Below are positions 1-5,492 of a stretch of DNA of 22,683 bases, piece by piece. The position numbers and the translations under genes are program-made. Where the stretch lies: NCBI GenBank assembly GCA_024224995.1, contig JAAENB010000003.1, positions 1 to 22,683 of the forward strand, in the 5' to 3' direction. Each line of letters starts with the position of its first letter. Within the stretch, counting starts at the first letter, position 1. This stretch comes from a bacterium (GTDB lineage Bacteria; Spirochaetota; UBA4802; UBA5550). The notes below the pieces were generated by a model. The model did no database searches. It worked only from the letters and a program-made list of their open reading frames with translations, and had not been told where the DNA came from.

Positions 1-704
1 GACCTGATTTCCCTGATTTCTTCCGGTGATAAAGTTTCGTTTAAGACTTGTTGTGTGATCTCCTGCTGGGTGCGTTGGTGGAATTCGATCCATTCCGGCA
101 ATGGAGCGCAACGTTCCCGTAAATTATCAATTCCAAGATCATCCACGTCATCATAAACAATGTATCCGCTTTCCCCACTCGGTGCAATGACATAACCGCC
201 GTTTGCTTTTATATCAACACTTAATAAGCGATCTAAAAACCGATTACCGGAGCTTAGTTCAACCCCATCGGGAAGTAAATAATAAAAATGCCTGCCACCT
301 GATTTAGTTTCCACTGTAAACGTATCCGGCAATGGTCCATAATTTTCTTCCACCTCTTCAATCAACTCATCAACTGTCCGGGGATCAATATTCTTAGTGC
401 CGGGTATTTTTTTGTTTATGTCAAAATCTATGACGACAATACCATTGACATTCCCGGTTGCTAATCCGATTAATAGTTTATCATCCGGTATGACCTGTTT
501 GGTAATAGCTGAATAGTTCTCCTTTAGTGTGTAAAAAGTATCAATACTATCTGTTGCATCCTTAAAGCCATTAATCGAAGCGGGGGATTTATTTTTTTCT
601 GGAATATCGCTTAGCTTACAGGGGAAAACCTTAAAACCTTGATCTACATATTTTTTTAAATATTCACCTATGCCGGTGACGGTAGGGTTTATGTTAACGT
701 TCAT
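1..704 (-). CDS. Prim-Pol (bifunctional primase-polymerase) domain protein, 3' end cut by window edge
   Basis: Translation of the minus strand from the ATG at 704 stays open to base 1 (234 codons seen). The N-terminal domain matches the Prim-Pol family found in plasmid, phage and island replication proteins: a GFKVFPCK segment (residues 23-30), IGLATGNVNGIVVIDFDIN with the metal-binding DxD pair D93/D95, SGGRHFYY with H139, and DIKANGGYVIAPS with D164. These are the expected motifs of an AEP-fold primase active site. The family makes primers or extends them; a C-terminal helicase is usual, but would lie outside the window. The start is fixed by an AGGAGGTG ribosome site 6 bases upstream, and the gene overlaps the end of the preceding small gene by 11 bases, so the two are translationally coupled. 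It probably replicates the excised element. Family call is firm; full architecture is unknown. Confidence 0.88.
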   Translation of the reverse strand, partial: MNVNINPTVTGIGEYLKKYVDQGFKVFPCKLSDIPEKNKSPASINGFKDATDSIDTFYTLKENYSAITKQVIPDDKLLIGLATGNVNGIVVIDFDINKKIPGTKNIDPRTVDELIEEVEENYGPLPDTFTVETKSGGRHFYYLLPDGVELSSGNRFLDRLLSVDIKANGGYVIAPSGESGYIVYDDVDDLGIDNLRERCAPLPEWIEFHQRTQQEITQQVLNETLSPEEIREIR

Positions 705-885
705 TTTCCCCACCTCCTATGTCGGAAGGCATCATGCTCTTTTCACGGTTGGTCACAAACCGTGAAATCTTCCCATCTCTGACGTGAATTGCTACTGTTA
801 CAATACCGTGTTTGACTCCCTCAAGTTCGGAGTTAAGCAGGGAGAGAACACTTTTATCTATAGTGGGGGAAGTTTCCTTTTTCAT
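694..885 (-). CDS. small DUF2292-like protein (63 aa)
   Basis: A 63-residue protein whose middle reads ELEGVKHGIVTVAIHVRDGK and continues to an EKS tail. This resembles the small DUF2292 family, whose members have an 'I(R/K)yGsV.i.IhdGri.qie..EK' pattern and no established function. Its ATG follows directly after the TAA of the HTH gene, with a GGGGGTGAG ribosome site, and its end overlaps the start of the primase gene. It is therefore part of a tight three-gene operon of the mobile element. No membrane segment or signal peptide is seen. The family match is by eye on a short protein. Confidence 0.6.
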   Translation of the reverse strand: MKKETSPTIDKSVLSLLNSELEGVKHGIVTVAIHVRDGKISRFVTNREKSMMPSDIGGGENER

Positions 886-1116
886 TTACTCACCCCCTGC
901 GTCAACAGCTTGTTGCTCAAGCCACGCGTGAATTTTTTCAGGGGAAAACCGCACAGCTCCACCTATTTTATAGAATGGAATCTTTCGTTGCATCACCCAT
1001 TTCCGTAATGTGTTTGGCGAAAGTTTTAGGAATGCACTAAGCTCTTGATAGTCCCAGGGGGATTGCGATTGATTATAGATTGCTGCTTGTTTTTGATTTG
1101 AAGTATTTTTGGTCAT
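886..1116 (-). CDS. excisionase / AlpA-like helix-turn-helix DNA-binding protein
   Basis: A 76-residue protein with a single winged HTH of the MerR-like HTH_17 / excisionase type: DYQELSAFLKLSPNTLRKWVMQRKIPFYKIGGAVRFSPEKIHAWLEQQ. The pattern (helix-turn-helix, then a short wing with 'IP.yKiGg.vRF....i..Wl') is diagnostic of Xis/AlpA proteins of integrative elements. Such proteins bend DNA at att sites to favour excision, or activate integrase expression. A GAGG ribosome site lies 7 bases upstream of the ATG. It sits between the integrase gene and the small gene plus primase, on the same strand, which is the usual place for an element's directionality factor. Whether it is Xis, a transcription factor or both cannot be decided from sequence. 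Confidence 0.82.
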   Translation of the reverse strand: MTKNTSNQKQAAIYNQSQSPWDYQELSAFLKLSPNTLRKWVMQRKIPFYKIGGAVRFSPEKIHAWLEQQAVDAGGE

Positions 1117-1130
1117 AAGTTTGCCTCACA

Positions 1131-1145
1131 ATTATAACACGTTAT
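1131..1145. promoter_or_regulatory. candidate operator: ATAAC-AC-GTTAT palindrome overlapping a TATAAT
   Basis: ATAAC (1134-1138) and GTTAT (1141-1145) form an inverted repeat 18-29 bases before the HTH gene. On the minus strand the same bases include a perfect TATAAT (1136-1131), though no good -35 is placed behind it. This could be an autoregulatory site of the HTH protein. Function is inferred. Confidence 0.35.
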
Positions 1146-1181
1146 GTGTCGGTTAATTTGAGCGCTGAACTTATGACGTCG

Positions 1182-1210
1182 ATCTTTTGCGCTGGTTTTC
1201 CGCAAAAGAT
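1182..1210. repeat. 10-bp perfect inverted repeat between HTH gene and integrase gene
   Basis: ATCTTTTGCG (1182-1191) and CGCAAAAGAT (1201-1210) are exact inverted copies around a 9-base loop. The repeat lies between a candidate promoter and the HTH gene, in its likely 5' leader. It could be an operator, an RNA hairpin or an arm-type integrase/Xis site. No T-run follows in either direction, so an intrinsic terminator is less likely. Confidence 0.5.
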
Positions 1211-1239
1211 TAATAATCAATTGCGTTAATTTATTCTAC

Positions 1240-1267
1240 AAAATAGTTTTCTGTTTATTATTGTCAA
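1240..1267 (-). promoter_or_regulatory. candidate promoter for the HTH-small gene-primase operon
   Basis: On the minus strand a perfect -35 TTGACA (1267-1262) is followed after 16 bases by TATTTT (1245-1240). It is the best sigma70-like promoter in the gap between the integrase stop and the HTH gene and points at the latter. The leader would contain both inverted repeats described here. The -10 matches only 4 of 6 positions. Confidence 0.5.
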
Positions 1268-1299
1268 CAAAAATTTTTTTTCCGCTCTATTTGTTCCTA

Positions 1300-2499
1300 T
1301 CAATGTTTAATTTTTTTATTTGATTTTGTAGTATTATCCAATGTCCGGGGTAAAGGCAATACAGTTTCAATAGTGCTTGCCATAATATCAGTATCTTCAC
1401 TTTTAAAATACTTTTGAGTCATACGGTCAGAGCAATGGCCAAGTCTTTCACGTACAGTTTCAGCAGGAACACCGGATTCAATTAAAACACTATTGCAAAA
1501 ATATCTGAATGAGTGGAAGCAAAGTCCTTTATTTTGTCGTATCTCTTTAGTAATGCCAATTTCCTCTAATGCTTTGTGAAATGATTTCATAATAACCTGT
1601 TCACATGCAGGGTAGTCTTTACTTTTATTGGAATAAATAATAAACCCGTTATCATTACGGTAGGGATGTTTTTCAAAATACTGCAATAAACGATTGCAAA
1701 TACTCTCTGCTAGTTGAACTTTGCGGTGTTTATTATTTTTAGTTCTGTCTTTAACCTGTTTGGTTCTTCGTTCCCAGGCTTTACATATTGTAATAGTACC
1801 ATCGGGTTTTATATCATTTATTCTTAATGCCTGGATTTCTGAAAGCTTGGCCCCGGTAGACGCGGCAATAAGACAGGCGATATATGACCGTTCATCGTTC
1901 CACTGGAAAGAAAATAACAGCTCAGTTTCATGTTGAGATAACCGCCCCCTGTGTTTTTCTTTAACTTCAGCCAGTTCTATTTCCGGGATACTCTTTATTA
2001 GATTTTTTTTGGCAGCGGCTTTTAAAATATCTCTCAATGCGAATAGTATTTTGTTGGTGAACGCACCGCTATATTTTTTCCCGAATGTCCCGGCACAGAG
2101 ATTATTACGGAAATTGATAATAACCTCTTCAGTAATGAGTGAAAGCCGATATTCGCCAAGTGCCGGAATTATGTGATTTTTTAACATCTCAGTCCGTTCC
2201 AGGCACCACCGGGGGGAAGGTGATTTTTTCTTTGAGAACCGCTTGTTTTTCTCCCATTCGCTGCCATAAGAGAAAAAATCGTTACCAGTAAATTCATGCA
2301 GGGACACATTTTCCTTAAATACAACCTGTCCGGCTTGCAGGTATTCAATACACCAGTTTTCAGCCCTGTTTTTTGAGGTTTCCCCGGTAGATTTTGCAGT
2401 TGACCATTTCCCTGAAGGTAAACGGAATTGAGCATAATATACAGGTTTGCCGTTTTTTCGTTTTCTGGGGTAGATTGAATAAGGTTTGTTTGACATCAT
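1300..2499 (-). CDS. int: tyrosine recombinase (phage-type integrase)
   Basis: A 399-residue protein from the ATG at 2499. That start is chosen over the upstream ATG at 2574 because AAAAGGAG lies 7 bases before it. It has an N-terminal arm-binding-like region (about 1-60), a SAM-like core-binding domain (about 75-185) and a C-terminal catalytic domain (about 195-375). Visible active-site residues are HSFRY with H329 and R332, RLGH with H355 and the nucleophile Y364 in TQKYF; K260 in HRKVQL is a candidate catalytic lysine. The first catalytic arginine, normally in TGxRxxE, is lysine here (TGAKLSE, K218). The gene lies directly 3' of tRNA-Gly on the same strand, the classical place for an integrase that uses the tRNA 3' end as attB. 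It likely integrates and excises the element to its left. Confidence 0.92.
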   Translation of the reverse strand: MMSNKPYSIYPRKRKNGKPVYYAQFRLPSGKWSTAKSTGETSKNRAENWCIEYLQAGQVVFKENVSLHEFTGNDFFSYGSEWEKNKRFSKKKSPSPRWCLERTEMLKNHIIPALGEYRLSLITEEVIINFRNNLCAGTFGKKYSGAFTNKILFALRDILKAAAKKNLIKSIPEIELAEVKEKHRGRLSQHETELLFSFQWNDERSYIACLIAASTGAKLSEIQALRINDIKPDGTITICKAWERRTKQVKDRTKNNKHRKVQLAESICNRLLQYFEKHPYRNDNGFIIYSNKSKDYPACEQVIMKSFHKALEEIGITKEIRQNKGLCFHSFRYFCNSVLIESGVPAETVRERLGHCSDRMTQKYFKSEDTDIMASTIETVLPLPRTLDNTTKSNKKIKH

Positions 2500-2563
2500 C
2501 TCTTTTCTCCTTTTGGGCAAGACATTTGTTCTTCTTACAATTGTCTTACTTTTAAGATTAAAG

Positions 2564-2591
2564 AGAGACGCCAATTGGTTTGGTGGTCTCT
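2564..2591. repeat. imperfect palindromic arm pair AGAGAC...GTCTCT near the tRNA
   Basis: AGAGAC (2564-2569) and GTCTCT (2586-2591) are inverted, 16 bases apart, with CCAATTGG between. The pair lies between the integrase start and the tRNA, where integrase arm or core sites would be expected. Role inferred only. Confidence 0.3.
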
Positions 2592-2614
2592 AACCCCTGA
2601 AAAATTCAGGGGTT
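2592..2614. terminator. 10-bp perfect hairpin behind tRNA-Gly, possible bidirectional terminator
   Basis: AACCCCTGAA (2592-2601) and TTCAGGGGTT (2605-2614) are exact inverted copies with a 3-base loop, starting 7 bases beyond the tRNA 3' end. In the tRNA direction no T-run follows the stem, so termination or RNA-processing efficiency is uncertain. It could equally be part of the recombination site. Confidence 0.5.
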
Positions 2615-2620
2615 ATTATG

Positions 2621-2650
2621 AGCGGGTGATGGGAATCGAACCCACGTAGT
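2621..2650. other. candidate attachment site (3' end of tRNA-Gly)
   Basis: The tRNA T-arm and acceptor 3' strand lie next to an integrase gene that points away from the tRNA. In tRNA-targeting elements the att core is normally within this segment and is duplicated at the far end of the element. The far copy is outside the window, so this is inference from position. Confidence 0.35.
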
Positions 2651-2691
2651 CAGCTTGGAAGGCTGAAGTTCTACCACTGAACTACACCCGC
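2621..2691 (-). tRNA. tRNA-Gly (anticodon UCC)
   Basis: The minus strand folds as a complete cloverleaf. The acceptor GCGGGTG pairs with CACCCGC, the D-arm is GTTC/GAAC around AGTGGTA, the anticodon stem TCAGC/GCTGA encloses the loop CTTCCAA with anticodon TCC, and the T-arm is GTGGG-TTCGATT-CCCAT. The discriminator is U and the CCA tail is not encoded. It reads GGA glycine codons. The gene is intact, so element integration has kept the tRNA functional. Confidence 0.96.
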
Positions 2692-2705
2692 GATTACCTG
2701 AGCAA

Positions 2706-2733
2706 GTATTATGAAGTCAGTGTAAATCGTCAA
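2706..2733 (-). promoter_or_regulatory. candidate tRNA-Gly promoter
   Basis: On the minus strand TTGACG (2733-2728) is followed after 16 bases by TAATAC (2711-2706), which would start transcription about 8 bases before the tRNA 5' end. The -35 is near consensus and the -10 is weak. Confidence 0.45.
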
Positions 2734-2744
2734 GAAAAAAATAT

Positions 2745-2843
2745 TTTTTTTAAAAAATGTTAAAAATGGTGTCCTTTTTTTTATTATTATTTGTACTATA
2801 GTTTGAAAGAATGAGCATAATAAAAAATAAGGAGAGTGGAAAT
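2745..2843 (+). promoter_or_regulatory. upstream region of first exported paralog (copy A of a duplicated leader)
   Basis: AT-rich leader with a long T-tract, ATTATTATTTG, then TACTATAG (candidate -10 TACTAT at 2794-2799), and AAGGAG at 2829-2834 set 9 bases before the ATG at 2844. The same sequence, with very few changes, lies before the second paralog at 5394-5492. No good -35 is placed 16-18 bases upstream, so activator dependence or another sigma factor is possible. Conservation between copies is seen directly; the promoter role is inferred. Confidence 0.5.
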
Positions 2844-4298
2844 ATGAAGTATTTTAAAAGTTTTGTTGTACTCTGCTGCCTGGCCCAGTTGTTGCTGATT
2901 GGAGGGAGTGGCCGGCTGCTGGCAAGAGGTGCGGCAGCGGAAGGGCTGGGGCTTAGCGCAGATCAAGCAAAGAAACTGAACAATATGATTCGGTACAATC
3001 TTAAACACGCGGAAGACCAGGTGGCATCGGAAAAGATACCGATGGAAACTACTGTTAGCAAGGCTGACCAGTTGAAGGTGCTTAAGTATATTAATAAAAA
3101 TGTTGAAGTGCATACATCGTTTAACCCCGTAAATTATATCAATTTTACTGATGAAAACTGGAATAAATGGACAAGCGCCAGCGACCTGATGGCAGCTTCC
3201 GGTGAGCTGAAAAATATTCACCAGGTGCATAGGTCCGATATTGGGGGCGCGGGAGACAGTCCCGTACGGGCTCTTACTGAAATAGCTTCGTTTTATCCAA
3301 TGATTGAGTTTTGGCCTGAAAGAATGAGTTATTGGGACGGTATCGAATGTACTCATGATTGCAGCAAAGCCGAACAATATGAAAAGACATTATTAACCAA
3401 TTTTAAAATGGAACGGGACGTGAAATTGCTGCCCAAGTATGGCGCGCTTAATTACCTGGCACGGTGGGATGGTCTTCTTAAGGATTTCCCGGGAGTGGAC
3501 ACCACGCCCATTACATTTGTGTATAAGCAGCAGGTAAAGGTGCGTATGACAATTACCGCGAAAGATTCTTTACGGTCATGGTGCTATAAGCCTACTGGTG
3601 AGTATGAAGAGTATGAAAGGGCAGGATTGATAAAGAATAAAGAAAACTGTCCTGCTGTAGAGGGAAATGACCCCTGGGGAATGGGGCCAAAGGGTGTCTT
3701 TGACACTGATAATGGAGATAAAGACTACCTGCTTCATGTGCTCAGTTCTCGCAAACTAATCAAAAAGACTGCTGATTTTCTAAATGACCAGGAAGCGGAA
3801 ATTGCATCGGGAATTGATGGTCGTTCTACCAGGCTTGATGCGAGTTACGTTGAAGTTCAGATTCATGGCCCCATAACGATTGAGAGAGATATTCAGCGCG
3901 TGCATTGTAATTTTTATTTATTATTTGGGCATCCGCACTTTGAAAAACTCTATAAGTTTCTAATCGCAAAAAAAATTGATATACTATGGTATTATCAGAA
4001 AAAAGAAACAGCTCCTGTTGTGTTAATCCAGGAAGGCGGACTGGAACCGGCACGAGTGAAGTCTGCCTGGAAAGCTGCCGCAAAAGAATATAAGCGTGCT
4101 TATAAGATAGCACGAGATGGTAAATGGAAACAAATCAAGAAAAAAAGCTCCGGACTGAAAGTGCCGGGAGTCGCAAATAACGGCGGAGTTATTTCCGGAC
4201 TCTGGGACAGTGTGGCACAAGCAAATGCCGCCGACAGGAAAGGTTTGCCAAAGATGGACGGACGAGCCTGGGTAAGGAGTTATATTGCTCCCAGGTAA
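2844..4298 (+). CDS. exported DUF3626-like protein, paralog A (484 aa)
   Basis: The start at 2844 (MKYFK) is chosen for its AAGGAG site; an in-frame ATG at 2811 lacks one. Residues 1-29 are a Sec-type signal: basic ends around a hydrophobic stretch FVVLCCLAQLLLIGG. The mature part has KYGALNYLARWDG (198-210), RMTITAKDS (234-242), NDPWGMGPKGVFD (275-287), YVEVQIHGPITIERD (335-349) and FGHPHFEKLY (361-370). The pairing of 'YGALN', 'R.T.t..DS' and 'YvEaQiHGp' in this order is what I recognise from DUF3626 proteins; the match is divergent and by eye. No function is established for that family. A conserved ending (NAADR...DGRAWV) is shared with paralog B. It is followed by its own hairpin, so it is probably monocistronic. 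The product is probably periplasmic or secreted. Confidence 0.7.
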   Translation: MKYFKSFVVLCCLAQLLLIGGSGRLLARGAAAEGLGLSADQAKKLNNMIRYNLKHAEDQVASEKIPMETTVSKADQLKVLKYINKNVEVHTSFNPVNYINFTDENWNKWTSASDLMAASGELKNIHQVHRSDIGGAGDSPVRALTEIASFYPMIEFWPERMSYWDGIECTHDCSKAEQYEKTLLTNFKMERDVKLLPKYGALNYLARWDGLLKDFPGVDTTPITFVYKQQVKVRMTITAKDSLRSWCYKPTGEYEEYERAGLIKNKENCPAVEGNDPWGMGPKGVFDTDNGDKDYLLHVLSSRKLIKKTADFLNDQEAEIASGIDGRSTRLDASYVEVQIHGPITIERDIQRVHCNFYLLFGHPHFEKLYKFLIAKKIDILWYYQKKETAPVVLIQEGGLEPARVKSAWKAAAKEYKRAYKIARDGKWKQIKKKSSGLKVPGVANNGGVISGLWDSVAQANAADRKGLPKMDGRAWVRSYIAPR

Positions 4299-4304
4299 TG
4301 GGGG

Positions 4305-4337
4305 AAGAAAGGTTACCGGTAACCGGTAACCTTTCTT
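4305..4337. terminator. perfect 16-bp palindromic hairpin after paralog A
   Basis: AAGAAAGGTTACCGGT (4305-4320) and its exact reverse complement (4322-4337) meet at one central base. The core is three head-to-tail GGTWACC units. It begins 6 bases after the stop codon. Only a short, interrupted T-run follows, so it may act as a terminator in both directions or as a protein-binding palindrome. Confidence 0.65.
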
Positions 4338-4352
4338 AAATCACTTTTCCAC

Positions 4353-4382
4353 TTGACATCCCGTCTTATATAGTATCATAAT
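4353..4382 (+). promoter_or_regulatory. promoter of the EamA transporter gene
   Basis: A perfect TTGACA (4353-4358) and CATAAT (4377-4382) are separated by 18 bases, 40 bases before the ATG. A TATCAT (4374-4379) with a 15-base spacer is an alternative -10. Confidence 0.6.
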
Positions 4383-4422
4383 TCCTTTCCTCTGAAAAGA
4401 GCCAAACAGGAATGATACAAAT

Positions 4423-5352
4423 ATGAATACGCAGCAGCACAACAGGGAGCTCACACTGGCAGCATCGCTCTTAACCGTATTTCTCTGCGCGACCTTTGGA
4501 GCGAACGCCGTAGCGATAAAGATCAGTCTCACGGGGCTGGGGGTCTTTACCACGGCAGCCATACGCTTTGGAATGGCTATTGCCGCGATTTCGCTATGGG
4601 CATTCTTTACGGGGAGATCGTTCCGCGTACCCAGGGGAATGAAGCGCCATTTTCTGCTGCTGTCGATTATTTTCACGATGCAGCTTGGGGGATTTTATAT
4701 AGGCCTGAGTAAAACCAATGCTTCACGGGCCACCTTGCTGATAAACCTGCAGCCCTTTATTATTCTTATCCTGGCCCATTTTTTTATCCCCGGAGACAGA
4801 ATAACCCTGAGAAAGGCGGCAGGCCTGGTGCTGGGATTTTCGGGCCTGGCATTTGTTTTTTTGCAGAAAAAAGGAGCAGGAGCCGCTTTTAATATGGGGG
4901 ATATTATCGTGGTAATTATCACCCTGGTGTGGGCCTGCAATGTTATTTACGTAAAGAGAATCATTCATGGTTTTGAGCCTTTTTTACTGGTCTTATATCA
5001 AATGATTTTTGCCGTACCCTTTTATATCCTGGCCGCAATTTTATGGGACAAAACCATGATAATTTCCGTAAATTCAAAAGTAATATGGGCCCTGCTCTAC
5101 CAGGGGCTCGTTACCGCGTCATTCGGCTTTGTCACCTGGACAAACCTCATTAAGGAATATGGAGCAGTCTCCCTGCACGCCTACGTGTTTATAATGCCCA
5201 TTTCAGGAGTGATATTAAGCTGGTTGCTGCTGGGCGAGGAATTGAGCTCGAATTTGCTGGTGGCCCTGGCGCTTATAACCCTGGGAATAGTAGTGGTAAA
5301 TATCCGGCGGGAAAACCTGACCTTTTTTGTCTTTCGAAGAGGGGGGATGTAG
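4423..5352 (+). CDS. DMT superfamily transporter, EamA family (309 aa)
   Basis: A polytopic inner-membrane protein with about ten hydrophobic segments arranged as two EamA repeats (about 10-140 and 155-297). Typical features are the N-terminal GANAVAIK segment, NLQPFIILILAHFF at the end of repeat 1 and VFIMPISGVILSWLLLGEEL in repeat 2, which carries the family's 'P....l.....lgE' signature. Family members export or import metabolites such as amino acids, purines or sugars; the substrate cannot be read from sequence. Length is normal. An AGGA lies 11 bases before the ATG, a weak site. It has its own promoter and sits between the two exported paralogs on the same strand. A functional link to them is possible but not shown. 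Confidence 0.9.
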   Translation: MNTQQHNRELTLAASLLTVFLCATFGANAVAIKISLTGLGVFTTAAIRFGMAIAAISLWAFFTGRSFRVPRGMKRHFLLLSIIFTMQLGGFYIGLSKTNASRATLLINLQPFIILILAHFFIPGDRITLRKAAGLVLGFSGLAFVFLQKKGAGAAFNMGDIIVVIITLVWACNVIYVKRIIHGFEPFLLVLYQMIFAVPFYILAAILWDKTMIISVNSKVIWALLYQGLVTASFGFVTWTNLIKEYGAVSLHAYVFIMPISGVILSWLLLGEELSSNLLVALALITLGIVVVNIRRENLTFFVFRRGGM

Positions 5353-5393
5353 GGGAGCATGAAGCGGCATTTCGGTTTTGTTCTGTGAGTAAA

Positions 5394-5492
5394 TTTTTTA
5401 AAAAAATGTTAAGAATGGTGTCCACTTTTTTATTATTATTTGTACTATAGTTTGAAAGAATGAGCATAATAAAAAATAAGGAGAGTGAAAAT
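5394..5492 (+). promoter_or_regulatory. upstream region of second exported paralog (copy B of the duplicated leader)
   Basis: Near-exact copy of the leader before paralog A: T-tract, ATTATTATTTGTACTATAG, a GAAAGAATGAGCATAAT segment, and AAGGAG before the ATG at 5493. The copies start to match a little upstream of ATGTTAA(A/G)AATGGTGTCC and continue into the signal-peptide codons. Confidence 0.5.

Noticed and set aside
2500..2574. Upstream start of the integrase at 2574
   Set aside because: No ribosome site there; AAAAGGAG is correctly placed for the ATG at 2499.
2811..2843. Upstream in-frame ATG for paralog A (and 5460 for paralog B)
   Set aside because: No Shine-Dalgarno before it, while AAGGAG serves the ATG at 2844/5493; the longer form would also put a charged tail before the signal peptide.
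2796..3377. 193-codon minus-strand open frame opposite paralog A
   Set aside because: Shadow of a well-supported plus-strand gene; no motif, ribosome site or promoter of its own.
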